Source: Stappia indica (GTDB lineage: Bacteria; Pseudomonadota; Alphaproteobacteria; Rhizobiales; Stappiaceae). Taken from it: 64,000 nt of DNA. Position 1 is the stretch's first letter; the number at the start of each line of letters is the position of its first letter. The notes under the pieces are model-generated. The model did no database searches and had not been told where the DNA came from. It saw only the letters and a list, made by a program, of their open reading frames with translations. This document shows positions 20,760 through 28,963 of this stretch, one piece after another. The stretch is from NCBI RefSeq assembly GCF_009789575.1, contig NZ_CP046908.1, positions 2,831,001 to 2,895,000 on the forward strand. Direction: 5' to 3'. A program made the position numbers and the translations under genes.

Positions 20760-21583
20760 CGCTGATCCGCGCCGACGGCGTGTCCCGGACCTATCGCAGC
20801 ACCTCGCTGGTCGGGACGGGCGCCGCCCGCACCGCGCTGAATGGCGTCTCGCTCTCGGTCGCGGCCGGCGAGACCGTCGCCCTGCTCGGCCGCAGCGGCT
20901 GCGGCAAGAGCACGCTGGCGCGCCTGCTCTGCGGGCTGGAGCGGCCCGACGGCGGCACCGTCTTCTTTCGCGGCACGCCGCTCGGCCGCCTCGACCGGGC
21001 CGGCCTGCGCCGCTTCCGCCGCGAGGTCCAGATGGTGTTCCAGGACGCACCCGGCGCCGTCGATCCCCGCTTCGACATCCGCTCGATCATCGCCGAGCCG
21101 CTGCGCCACCTGACCTCGCTCGATGCTCCGGCTCGCGCCCGCCGGGTCGACGAGCTGCTCGAGATGGTCGAGCTGCCGGCTTCGCTCGCCCCCATGCTGC
21201 CGTCGCAGGTCAGCGGCGGCCAGCTGCAGCGCGTGTGCATCGCCCGCGCCCTGGCGCCCTCGCCCGCCCTCGTCATTCTCGACGAGGCGGTCTCCAATCT
21301 CGACCTGCATCTTCAGGCGGCGACGCTGGCGTTGCTCAAGCGGCTGCAACAGGCCTCCGGCATCGCCTGCCTCTTCGTCACCCACGATTTGCGGCTGGTC
21401 GAGCGCTTCGCCGACCGCACCGTCGTCATGCAGCGGGGACAAGTCGTCGAGGAGACGGGGACAAGTGCCCCGGCAAGTGCTTTGGCCGAGCTGCGCCACC
21501 CCGCCTCGCTGGAGCTCAAGGCGGCGATCCTGCCGCCCCTGCCGGCGCGCGTGCGTACCGCGAAGGTCGCCGCTGCCGGCTGA
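20756..21583 (+). CDS. nikE: Nickel ABC transporter ATP-binding protein NikE
   Basis: 275-residue ATPase, partner of NikD. Walker [11 protein letters not shown]-loop [14 protein letters not shown], signature [15 protein letters not shown], Walker [13 protein letters not shown] and switch VTHDLRLV are all intact. The DEAVSNLD Walker B is the NikE form. ATGA overlap with nikD. Last gene of the operon; a large hairpin follows. Confidence 0.91.
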   Translation: MTLIRADGVSRTYRSTSLVGTGAARTALNGVSLSVAAGETVALLGRSGCGKSTLARLLCGLERPDGGTVFFRGTPLGRLDRAGLRRFRREVQMVFQDAPGAVDPRFDIRSIIAEPLRHLTSLDAPARARRVDELLEMVELPASLAPMLPSQVSGGQLQRVCIARALAPSPALVILDEAVSNLDLHLQAATLALLKRLQQASGIACLFVTHDLRLVERFADRTVVMQRGQVVEETGTSAPASALAELRHPASLELKAAILPPLPARVRTAKVAAAG

Positions 21584-21613
21584 TCGGCGAGTTTGAGACG
21601 GCGCTCGCAAAAT

Positions 21614-21664
21614 TTCGGGAAATTGAGACGGAATTTCGCAAAATCCGTCTCGAAAATTTCCGAA
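21614..21664. terminator. Large AT-containing hairpin downstream of nikE
   Basis: An inner stem GAGACGGA/TCCGTCTC (21625-21632 with 21644-21651) is extended by a nearly complementary outer stem (TTCGGGAAATT, 21614-21624, with AATTTCCGAA, 21655-21664). A related GAGACGG...CGCAAAATTT block occurs just upstream at 21595-21615. It separates the convergent nikE and lipase genes. Likely a bidirectional terminator, though the T-run is poor. Confidence 0.55.
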
Positions 21665-21670
21665 ACTGTT

Positions 21671-22897
21671 TTACCTTTGAGAACAGGTACTTGACGCTGG
21701 TTTACCGGCGAAACGGTCCTCGGTCCAGGCCAGCAGCTGCGGCGTCATCGCCGAGCCCGGGCCGACCAGGCTGACATGGGTGAGGCCAGGATATTCCCGG
21801 TAGTCGATCGGCTGGCCGGCGGCGCAGCGCCGCGCGACGAAGCCCTCCTGCAGCTTCGGATCGATCACCTCGTCGGCCAGCCCCTGCGCCAGCAGCAGCG
21901 GCGCGTCGATGGCCCCGGTCGGGTCGTTCTGCGCCAGTCTGTCCCCGAACGGGCCGTCCGAAATCGGCTGCAGGAACAGCCCCTGATCGGGCAGCAGCCG
22001 GGTCAGGGCGAGCGACCAGGCCGCGCGCCAGTCCAGGATGCAGCGGCGGGATATGTCCTTGGCCACCATCGCGTGGAAGCGGCTGATATACGCATCCCCG
22101 ACATCCGGGTAGAGCCGGTGATAGGCGGTGTAGAGATAGGCCGAGATGATCTCGCCGAACGCGCTGCTGGCGCCCTTGCCGAGCATCGCCGCGAGCTCGG
22201 TCACCGGCGCCATCGCGGCCACCCCGGCGATCTCCAGCTCCGGTGCGTCGGCGCCGGCCCGGATGCCGGTCCACAACGCCGCATGGCCGCCCTGCGAATG
22301 GCCCCAGACGACGACGCGATCGCCGAGCTGCCAGTCCGCCATCTGTCTGGCGGCATTGACGGAATCGAGCACCGAATAGGCGGCCACCTGCCCGACCAGA
22401 TAGGCGTGATGGCCCGGCGCGCCCATGCCCGCATAGTCGGTTGCCACCATCGCCCAGCCGCGCTCGACCACCTCGTCCATGCCCGGCGTTCCGCCGAAGG
22501 GCGCCGGCGAGGTGGAGGGCGCGCAGCCCGGCGCGATGCCGGTGGTGCCATGCGCCCAGGCGATCACCGGCCGCGGGCCTTGCGCGGGGATATCCGGCAG
22601 AACGACGATTGCGCTGGCGACGGTCGGCGAGCCGTCTTCCAGGCGGCTGGTATAGAGGATACGCCAACCCTTCGCCCCGGCCGGAATGTCCGTGTCGTAG
22701 GCTTCGCTGCGCAGCAGGATGCCGGGCTCGGCCGGAGGTGTCGGCGGCGGCGTGTAGAAGGCGCCCGGCTCGTCCGGCAGGGTCGCCCACCAGGCTGCGG
22801 CCAGCGCCACGACGAGCAGCAGGCCAAGCCCGCCCAGCCATTTTCCGGCCGTGCGGCCTCGCCCGCCCTTGCGGGCGCCGGTCTTTTCGTCCTGCAT
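21671..22897 (-). CDS. Secretory lipase/alpha-beta hydrolase (LIP family)
   Basis: 408 residues. A basic N-terminus is followed by a hydrophobic anchor (WLGGLGLLLVVALAAAWWA), so the enzyme is exported or membrane-tethered. The alpha/beta-hydrolase core shows the oxyanion block VIAWAHGTTGIAPGCAPS and the nucleophile elbow GHSQGG (Ser about residue 207). The acid is in the LADEVIDPKLQEGF block and the His in the PGLTHVSLV block near the C-terminus. The pattern fits the LIP secretory lipase family (PF03583-like). Substrate unknown; probably an esterase/lipase scavenging ester-linked carbon. Confidence 0.82.
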   Translation of the reverse strand: MQDEKTGARKGGRGRTAGKWLGGLGLLLVVALAAAWWATLPDEPGAFYTPPPTPPAEPGILLRSEAYDTDIPAGAKGWRILYTSRLEDGSPTVASAIVVLPDIPAQGPRPVIAWAHGTTGIAPGCAPSTSPAPFGGTPGMDEVVERGWAMVATDYAGMGAPGHHAYLVGQVAAYSVLDSVNAARQMADWQLGDRVVVWGHSQGGHAALWTGIRAGADAPELEIAGVAAMAPVTELAAMLGKGASSAFGEIISAYLYTAYHRLYPDVGDAYISRFHAMVAKDISRRCILDWRAAWSLALTRLLPDQGLFLQPISDGPFGDRLAQNDPTGAIDAPLLLAQGLADEVIDPKLQEGFVARRCAAGQPIDYREYPGLTHVSLVGPGSAMTPQLLAWTEDRFAGKPASSTCSQR

Positions 22898-23028
22898 CTG
22901 TCCCCCTGCCCCAATCCGGTGCAATGCACCATCCTTGTCACGACCGCAGGGTTCAAGGCAACTGTCAGTTGAAGCGCCGCGTCGCGGCGGCGGGGATTTC
23001 TCGGACCGGTCGCCTCGGGGCCGGCCGG

Positions 23029-23529
23029 TCAATCCCCGGTGAAGGCGAGCATCCGCCCGCAGACCAGCGCGGCGGTCCAGATGGTCAGCGACAGCGCTCC
23101 GGCAAGCCGCAGCCGGGCCGGCGGAAGGCGCGCCAGACGGTCGGCCATGTCGCCCTCCGGCGCGTCCCTTGCGGCCGCCCTGTGGGTGACGAGGGCCGAG
23201 CCCGCTCCCAGCAGGACGAGGCCGATCTTGGCGAGAAACAGCGTCGCGCTGGCGTAGTCGGCCGGTGCCGACAGGAACAGCAACGCGCCGGAGACGAGCG
23301 CGAGCGCCAGCCCGCCGGCAGCGACCGGCACCAGTGCCCGGGCGAGCGCGGCCAGCGGAACACGGCCGCGCCAAAGGCCGAGCAGCCGCAGATCGAGCGG
23401 CACGATGGCGCCGAAAAGCAGCGACAGGCCAATCACATGCAGCGTGTTGACGCCGGCATAGCCCCAGCGCGAGACCCGCATCCACTCGGCCAGCGGCAGC
23501 CCCGCAAGCAGGTCCACAAGCGCCTGCAT
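23029..23529 (-). CDS. Integral membrane protein (DUF6644-like)
   Basis: 166 residues with four to five hydrophobic helices (about 20-40, 48-62, 66-88, 93-113 and 140-160). It resembles the small membrane proteins annotated as DUF6644 by length and by the MRVSRWGYAGVNTLHVIGLSLLFGAIVPLDLRLLG region. It lies 10 bp downstream of the DUF6152-type secreted protein, with which such proteins commonly pair. Function unknown; the conserved His near the first helix could bind a metal or heme. Confidence 0.65.
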   Translation of the reverse strand: MQALVDLLAGLPLAEWMRVSRWGYAGVNTLHVIGLSLLFGAIVPLDLRLLGLWRGRVPLAALARALVPVAAGGLALALVSGALLFLSAPADYASATLFLAKIGLVLLGAGSALVTHRAAARDAPEGDMADRLARLPPARLRLAGALSLTIWTAALVCGRMLAFTGD

Positions 23530-23539
23530 CGCGGCCGGC

Positions 23540-23926
23540 CTAGTCGCGGCCGGGATAGAGGTCGTAGCTGCGTCCGGAAATGACGATCCGCTCCGCCTTC
23601 ATCAAGCGGTCCTCGATATTGGCCGAGGGCTCGCCGATGAAGGTCGCCTCGACGCCGGGCGCAAGGTCCCCGTCCTTCAGGCCGGCACGTTCGTTGCGCC
23701 AGGGTTGGCCGACCTCGACCTGCCAGTTCTCGCCCTCCGCATCGACCGTCAGCACGCCGTGCGGGTTGCCGAGCCGCGCCTCGCTGATCACGCCGGTCAG
23801 CTCGATGTTCTTCCCCGTCGTCCAGCGCCAGCCGTGATGGGCGAGCGCGGGGATAGCAAGGGTTGCGGCAACGCCGAGGCAAAGGGCGGCGGTGAGGGCG
23901 CGCCGGGTCGTGCTGCTCGAGCTCAT
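23540..23926 (-). CDS. DUF6152 family periplasmic protein
   Basis: 128 residues with a Sec signal peptide ending in IPALAHHGW. The mature protein begins with the HHGW motif typical of the DUF6152 family, followed by a small beta domain (IELTGVISEARLGNPHGVLTV, WQVEVGQPWRNERAGL). Function not established; the His pair at the mature N-terminus suggests metal binding. Forms a two-gene unit with the downstream membrane protein. Confidence 0.75.
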   Translation of the reverse strand: MSSSSTTRRALTAALCLGVAATLAIPALAHHGWRWTTGKNIELTGVISEARLGNPHGVLTVDAEGENWQVEVGQPWRNERAGLKDGDLAPGVEATFIGEPSANIEDRLMKAERIVISGRSYDLYPGRD

Positions 23927-23939
23927 GGACTTCTCCTCG

Positions 23940-24578
23940 TCATGATCCGCCCCGCGGGGCGGGAAGGGAAATGCGGCCGATCACCGTGAACATCTCGCCC
24001 TCCGGCCTGCCGACGATGATCTCGCCGGACGAGGGATAAACGCCGGTCAGGGCCGTGATGTTGACCTGGTGGGTCACGAGGACAGCGACCGTTCCTTGCG
24101 GGAGCGCACGGATCGCGGCCGCAAGGCGCTGCGTCTGGCTTTCTGCTTGGCGCCTGTCGGCGAAGAAGGAGTTGAGGTCGGGCAGTTCCTGCGGCTCGCC
24201 GAGGCCGAGAAGCGCGGCCGTCTGCCGCGCGCGGCACCACTGCGAGGTCAGCACCTGGTCGACCGCGATGCCGCGCTCGCGGAAGGCGGCGCCGATCGCC
24301 CGGGCCTGGGCGCGGCCGCGCTCGTCGAGATTGCGCTGGGTGCTGCAGTCGCCGAGCCGGAAGCCGGCGGGATCGCCGGTGCCGGGGGCGAGCGCGTGCC
24401 GCATCACGGCAATGGCACCGCGGTTCGAGGACAGTGCGGCCCAGGCCTCCGCCTCGCCGCTTGCCCGCGCCGCCCCGGCGGCAAGGCCGGGCATCGCCAG
24501 AAGGGCAAGGAGCGCGAGGACAAGCCGGCGGAGCCGGCCTTTCGCGTGGCCTGTCGCAAACGGGAACAGATCGATCAT
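23940..24578 (-). CDS. Secreted histidine phosphatase family protein
   Basis: 212 residues. A signal peptide (LRRLVLALLALLAMPGLAAG) is followed by the phosphatase fold: AVMRHALAPG carries the catalytic His (the usual RHG is RHA here), LTSQWCRARQTA the second Arg, and VLVTHQVNITALTG the second His. SixA/histidine-acid branch; substrate unknown. The start ATG 24578 fits the signal peptide. Sits 13 bp before the DUF6152 gene on the same strand. Confidence 0.82.
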   Translation of the reverse strand: MIDLFPFATGHAKGRLRRLVLALLALLAMPGLAAGAARASGEAEAWAALSSNRGAIAVMRHALAPGTGDPAGFRLGDCSTQRNLDERGRAQARAIGAAFRERGIAVDQVLTSQWCRARQTAALLGLGEPQELPDLNSFFADRRQAESQTQRLAAAIRALPQGTVAVLVTHQVNITALTGVYPSSGEIIVGRPEGEMFTVIGRISLPAPRGGS

Positions 24579-24709
24579 CTTCCGGTCCGCTGTCGGTCCG
24601 GCGAAAGGGGGATACCTTGCGCCAGACCCAGCAGTTAGGGCGGCCGGTGCGCCCGTCAAACCGGACCGCCGCGCGGAGCGGCGATCCGAAGGCGAGGCAT
24701 GAGTTATCC

Positions 24710-25270
24710 TCAGGCCTTGCCGAGTTCCTTGGCATGCAGCCAGGCGGCATGCTGGGGCGCCCGCTTGGTCTTCGACCACTCCTCGAGCATCTCCCACTTC
24801 ACCGCGTCGAGTTTCCTCAGCATCTCTTCCTCGGCCGGATCCGGGCAGGCCAGCTCGATGCGGTGGCCGTTCGGATCGAAGAAATAGATCGAATGGAAGA
24901 TCGAATGATCGGTAACGCCGAGCACCTTGATGCCGTTCTTCTCCAGCCGCTCCTTGTAGGCGACCAGCGTGTCGCGGTCCTTCACCTTGAAGGCGATGTG
25001 CTGCACCCAGACCGGGGTGTTCGGATCCCGGCCCATCTCCGGCTTGGTGGGAAGCTCGAAGAAGGCGAGAACGTTGCCCGCGCCCGCGTCGAGGAAGACA
25101 TGCATGTAGGGGTCCGGCTCGTGGGTCGAGGGCACCTTGTCCTCGGCGATGGCCAGCACGAAACCCATGTTCAGGTTGTCGACATACCAGTTCACGGTCT
25201 CCTTCGCGTCCTTGCAGCGATAGGCGACGTGGTGGATCCGTTCGATCTTCTGGTCCGGTTGGACAGTCAT
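24710..25270 (-). CDS. VOC (glyoxalase/extradiol dioxygenase) family protein
   Basis: 186 residues with two beta-alpha-beta-beta-beta motifs. Likely metal ligands sit in IERIHHVAYRC (His), WVQHIAFKVKD (His) and NGHRIELACPD (Glu). VOC enzymes use the metal for isomerisation or ring cleavage. It is encoded in the aromatic cluster with an FAD monooxygenase, MBL hydrolase, FAH hydrolase and homogentisate dioxygenase, so a role in aromatic breakdown is likely; the precise reaction is open. Start ATG 25270 has a GGGAG site. Confidence 0.8.
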   Translation of the reverse strand: MTVQPDQKIERIHHVAYRCKDAKETVNWYVDNLNMGFVLAIAEDKVPSTHEPDPYMHVFLDAGAGNVLAFFELPTKPEMGRDPNTPVWVQHIAFKVKDRDTLVAYKERLEKNGIKVLGVTDHSIFHSIYFFDPNGHRIELACPDPAEEEMLRKLDAVKWEMLEEWSKTKRAPQHAAWLHAKELGKA

Positions 25271-25373
25271 TGCGGGCACTCCCGTTTTCATCGTTGAAAC
25301 GGAACGCCCCGTCCGCGTTCGGCAGGTTCGCGCCAGCCTCGGGCCCCTCAGCCGCAGGCCGCCGCGAAAAGAC

Positions 25374-25598
25374 TCAAGCGCTTGATGTGCCTTGCAGTCT
25401 GGCGGCGGCAAAGGCGGCGCGCAGCACGTCCCGGTCGCCGATATGGTTGGCCAGCACCAGCACCAGCCGGGCGTTCAGCGCCTCGCTGTCCTCGCGGGGC
25501 AGCCCCTCGTGCAGCGCGATCAGCTCGGCATAGAAGCCGTCGGGATCGGGAAGGTTGGGGGCCAGTTGCAGGCCCGTCTCCTTGGTGGTTTCGCTCAT
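25374..25598 (-). CDS. DUF2783 small protein
   Basis: 74 residues: LAPNLPDPDGFYAELIALHEGLPREDSEALNARLVLVLANHIGD is the DUF2783 pattern. No signal or membrane segment. The family is found beside FAD-dependent aromatic hydroxylases, as here (35 bp after the monooxygenase gene stops), so it may be an accessory subunit. Function unknown. Confidence 0.8.
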   Translation of the reverse strand: MSETTKETGLQLAPNLPDPDGFYAELIALHEGLPREDSEALNARLVLVLANHIGDRDVLRAAFAAARLQGTSSA

Positions 25599-25632
25599 TT
25601 CGGGTTTCCTTGCGTTCCGGTCGGTTCGGACC

Positions 25633-27261
25633 TTATCCCCGCCCGTGGGTCTCGCCTCGGGCGGTGGCGGTCCGCAGCGCCCGCGTCACCTCGCCGGCGT
25701 CGAACGTCTCCCAGCGCGCCGCGACATGCTGGTCGGGGCGCATCAGATAGACGGCGCTCTTCGCCTCGCCGAGATAGCGCGCGGCCAGCGCGCCGGTCGG
25801 ATCGTCGGCGGCCGACAGCGCCACCCGCTCGACCGGAATGCCGTCGACCGTGAGCGTGCCAGGTACCTCAACGTCGATGGTCACCAGCTGGAAGCGGTCG
25901 CCGAGCCGGTCGATCAGCCAGCCGCCGGCCACCGGCGCATCGCTCGCCGGTGCGCCCGGCCGGGTGCGGGCCGGCATCGCCGCGCAGTCCGGGCCGTTGA
26001 GCGGCGAGCCGTCATAGGTCGCCGGCAGCGACAGGCGGCCGGAATTGACCAGCGGCCGCGCGAAGGCGTGATGCTCGGCCAGCTCCAGCACCGCGTCGCG
26101 GAACACCCGGCTGGCATGGCTTTTCGGCGTGATGAAGTCGGTCGAGCGCGACGAGTTGAGGATGTTCTCGTCCGCGGCGAAGACGCGCTCGGCGTCGTAG
26201 CTGTCGAGCAGGGATTCGGACGCGGTGCCGTCGACCACGAGTTTCAGCTTCCAGGCCAGGTTGTCCGTGTCCTGCAGGCCGGAATTGGCTCCGCGCGCAC
26301 CGAAAGGCGAGACCTGGTGGGCGCTGTCGCCGGCGAAGATCACCCGCCCGTGGCGGAACTTCTCCATCCGCCGGCACTGGAACGTGTAGATCGACACCCA
26401 TTCCAGCTCGTACTCGATATCCTCGCCGAGCATCGCCTTCAGCTTCGGCGCGATGCGCGCCGGGTCTTTCTCCGCCTCCCGGTCGATATCCCAGCCAAGC
26501 TGCAGGTCGATGCGCCAGACGTCGTCCGGCTGGCGGTGCAGCAGGGCCGACTGGCCGCGGTTGAACGGCGGGTCGAACCAGAACCAGCGCTCGGTCGGGA
26601 AGTCCGCCTTCATGACGACGTCGGCGATCAGGAAGTTGTCCTCGAACACCCGGCCGCGGAAGTCGAGGCCGAGCATGGCCCGCGTCGGCGAGCCGGCACC
26701 GTCGCAGGCGACCAGCCAGTCGGCATGGAGGCGGTACGGCCCCTCGGGCGTCTCCACCGTCAGCTCGACGCCATCGGCATGCGGCGTCACCGCGCCAACC
26801 TTGTTGCCGCCGCGCAGCTCCAGCAGCCCGGTGTCGCGGCCGATCTCCAGCGCCCGCTCGACCAGATACTGTTCCAGATAATACTGCTGGAGGTTGATGA
26901 AGGCCGGCCGCTTGTGCCCGCCCTCGGGCAGCAAGTTGAAGTCGTAGACCTTGCGCTCGTCGAAGAAGACCTTGCCGAGGTTCCAGACGACGCCCTTGTC
27001 GACCATCTTCTGGCCGCAGCCGAGCCGGTCGAGGATCTCCAGCGGCCGCTTGGCGAAGCAGATCGCCCGCGAGCCCCAGCTCACCTTGTCGTTCTCGTCG
27101 AGCACGGTGACGGCAACGCCCTGCTGGGCAAGGTCGATGGCCAGCGCCAGGCCGACCGGTCCCGCACCGATCACCACCACCGGATGGCGGGCCGGCTCGG
27201 CGGCGTCCTGGTCGGCGCTGCGGACATAAGGATAGAGCGGCGTTTCGAAGATCTTCGTCAT
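25633..27261 (-). CDS. FAD-dependent aromatic monooxygenase (MhpA/PheA-TfdB type)
   Basis: 542 residues. Group A flavoprotein hydroxylase: dinucleotide motif VVVIGAGPVGLALAIDLA (about 27-44), DG motif VACDGAGSPTRA (about 170) and GD motif VIFAGDSAHQVSPFGARGANSGLQD (about 295-320). A C-terminal thioredoxin-like domain of about 120 residues follows. It hydroxylates a phenolic or aromatic acid using NAD(P)H and O2. The neighbouring ring-cleavage and FAH genes suggest it makes a dihydroxylated ring. Start ATG 27261. Substrate not decided by sequence. Confidence 0.87.
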   Translation of the reverse strand: MTKIFETPLYPYVRSADQDAAEPARHPVVVIGAGPVGLALAIDLAQQGVAVTVLDENDKVSWGSRAICFAKRPLEILDRLGCGQKMVDKGVVWNLGKVFFDERKVYDFNLLPEGGHKRPAFINLQQYYLEQYLVERALEIGRDTGLLELRGGNKVGAVTPHADGVELTVETPEGPYRLHADWLVACDGAGSPTRAMLGLDFRGRVFEDNFLIADVVMKADFPTERWFWFDPPFNRGQSALLHRQPDDVWRIDLQLGWDIDREAEKDPARIAPKLKAMLGEDIEYELEWVSIYTFQCRRMEKFRHGRVIFAGDSAHQVSPFGARGANSGLQDTDNLAWKLKLVVDGTASESLLDSYDAERVFAADENILNSSRSTDFITPKSHASRVFRDAVLELAEHHAFARPLVNSGRLSLPATYDGSPLNGPDCAAMPARTRPGAPASDAPVAGGWLIDRLGDRFQLVTIDVEVPGTLTVDGIPVERVALSAADDPTGALAARYLGEAKSAVYLMRPDQHVAARWETFDAGEVTRALRTATARGETHGRG

Positions 27262-27348
27262 GTGACCTCCCGGGACGGCCTTGGGCCTGAAAACGGCCGC
27301 TGCAGGCCGCGCCACCTCCTGGCGCGGAACCCGCAGCGGCGGGTATCG

Positions 27349-28308
27349 TCAGCCCTGCAGGGCTTCCCACATGTCCTTGTCGCGCTGCGCCGTCCAGATG
27401 CGCGGGGTATCGATGCCGAGCGCCTCGTCATAGGCGCGCGCCACATTGAACGGCAGGCAGTGCTCGTAGATCGCGTAGGACGAGAACTTCGGGTCGCAGG
27501 AGGCGCGGGCCGCGTCCCAGGCTTCCTTCAGCGAGCCGCCGCGCGTTGCCACCTGCGCCACCGGACGGAAGGTCGAGGTGACGAAATCGGCGGTGGCGTC
27601 GAGCGCCGCGTTGACCATCTCCTTGCCGACCAGCGCATCGCCCCGGCCCGGCGCGATGGCATCGACGTCGAAGGCGCGGATGCGCTCGAGCGTGCCCGGC
27701 CAGTCGCGGAAATGGCCGTCGCCGCAATAGCAGGCGGAGTGGTACTCGACGATATCCCCGGTGAACATGACGTTCTGGTCCGGCACATGGATGACGATAT
27801 CCCCGGCCGTATGGGCGCGGCCGAGGAAGCTGAGGTCGATCCGGCGCTTGCCGAGGAAGACGCTCATCTTGTCGGTGAAGGTGGTCGTCGGCCAGGTCAG
27901 CGGCGGAATGTCGGCGACATTGTCGTAGCCCTGGAACAGGCGCGGGAAGCGCATGAACTCGGACTCCCGGTCCTCCGCACCGCGCTCGGCGACCATCGAG
28001 CGGGCCTTGTCGCTCATGATAATCGTCGGCGCCTGATAGGCGGCCGCGCCCAGCACGCGCACGGCGTGGTAGTGGGTCAGCACCAGATGGCTGATCGGCT
28101 TGTCGGTGACTTCGCGGACCTTCTCGATCACCTTGCCGGCAAGGCGCGGGGTCGCCTGCGCCTCGACGATCATGACGCTGTCGTCGCCGATGATGACGCC
28201 GGTGTTCGGGTCGCCCTCGGCGGTGAAGGCCCAAAGCCCGTCGCCGATTTCGGTGAAGGAGATCTTCTTCTCGGCCATGTCGCCCTGGGAGGCGAATTGC
28301 TTGCTCAC
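27349..28308 (-). CDS. MBL-fold hydrolase with altered metal motif
   Basis: 319 residues, metallo-beta-lactamase fold. The canonical HxHxDH becomes THYHAVRVLGA (about residue 80), so the Asp-His that bind the second metal are missing. Later ligands are present: FLGRAHTAGDIVIHVPDQNVMFTGDIVEY. I recall this HYHAVR form as common in homologues of this aromatic cluster, suggesting a defined mononuclear subfamily rather than decay. The GTG at 28308 is chosen as start (ATG 28278 is an alternative). Lies between the FAD monooxygenase and a small secreted protein. Reaction unknown; ester or lactone hydrolysis is plausible. Confidence 0.8.
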   Translation of the reverse strand: MSKQFASQGDMAEKKISFTEIGDGLWAFTAEGDPNTGVIIGDDSVMIVEAQATPRLAGKVIEKVREVTDKPISHLVLTHYHAVRVLGAAAYQAPTIIMSDKARSMVAERGAEDRESEFMRFPRLFQGYDNVADIPPLTWPTTTFTDKMSVFLGKRRIDLSFLGRAHTAGDIVIHVPDQNVMFTGDIVEYHSACYCGDGHFRDWPGTLERIRAFDVDAIAPGRGDALVGKEMVNAALDATADFVTSTFRPVAQVATRGGSLKEAWDAARASCDPKFSSYAIYEHCLPFNVARAYDEALGIDTPRIWTAQRDKDMWEALQG

Positions 28309-28376
28309 GGGGGATATCCTCTTGTTCTGCAGTTCGGGTCGGCGGAAGCGCTGCGGCTCCCGCCAAGGGTTCGGAT

Positions 28377-28925
28377 CTATTGGCCGTCGGCGGCGATGGC
28401 GTCGAGCTGCGCCTTCAGCGACTGCGCCTCGCCGTCGAGCGGCGTGACGATGTCGTCGATGACCGGCCGGCCGCCTTCCTCGACGACGAGGAAATGTGCC
28501 TCCTGGAAGCCCTGGTACTCGGCGTCGGTGCCGAAGCAGGTCAGGGCGCGGAAGCTGGCGACGACGCGCGTCGCCGCACCTTCCTGTCCGGCCTGCGCGA
28601 CGGTGACGTCCTTCAGCGGGCAGCCGTCCTGCGCGTTGACGACGACATCCCAGTCGAGCGGCGTGCCCATCTCTCTGGCAAAGGGCGTGTCCGCCGCCTT
28701 GCGGTAGCGGGCCGCGAGATCGGCGCTGTAGAGGCTCGCAAGGCGCTCCTCGGAAAAGTAGTCCTGGAAGTCCTGAGGCGGATCGGCCCAGTTGGCCTCC
28801 GCCGCCGCGATCACCGCACGCACCGGCGCGGCCATGTCGGCGGCCAGCACCGGCGTTGCTGCCGTGCCTGCTGCCGTGCCAAGGGCCAGCGCGGCGATCG
28901 CCGCAAGCATCCGCACAGTCTTCAT
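28377..28925 (-). CDS. Secreted protein of unknown function in the aromatic cluster
   Basis: 182 residues with a Sec signal peptide (MKTVRMLAAIAALALGTAAG..., cleaved after PVLAAD or nearby). The mature domain is a small alpha/beta fold (SLYSADLAARYRKAADTPFAREMGTPLDWDVVVNAQDG...), similar in style to DUF3828-type NTF2-like domains. Two Cys (in DGCPLKD and ALTCFGT) could form a disulfide. It is transcribed with catabolic enzymes although it is exported. No function assigned. Confidence 0.65.
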   Translation of the reverse strand: MKTVRMLAAIAALALGTAAGTAATPVLAADMAAPVRAVIAAAEANWADPPQDFQDYFSEERLASLYSADLAARYRKAADTPFAREMGTPLDWDVVVNAQDGCPLKDVTVAQAGQEGAATRVVASFRALTCFGTDAEYQGFQEAHFLVVEEGGRPVIDDIVTPLDGEAQSLKAQLDAIAADGQ

Positions 28926-28963
28926 CACGAACTCCCTCCCTCGATCGGCGCCCGCGAGGGGCC

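Noticed and set aside
21671-23485. Minus-strand frame extending the lipase upstream to 23485.
   Set aside because: The extension overlaps the DUF6644-like gene in another frame; the signal anchor after ATG 22897 marks the true start.
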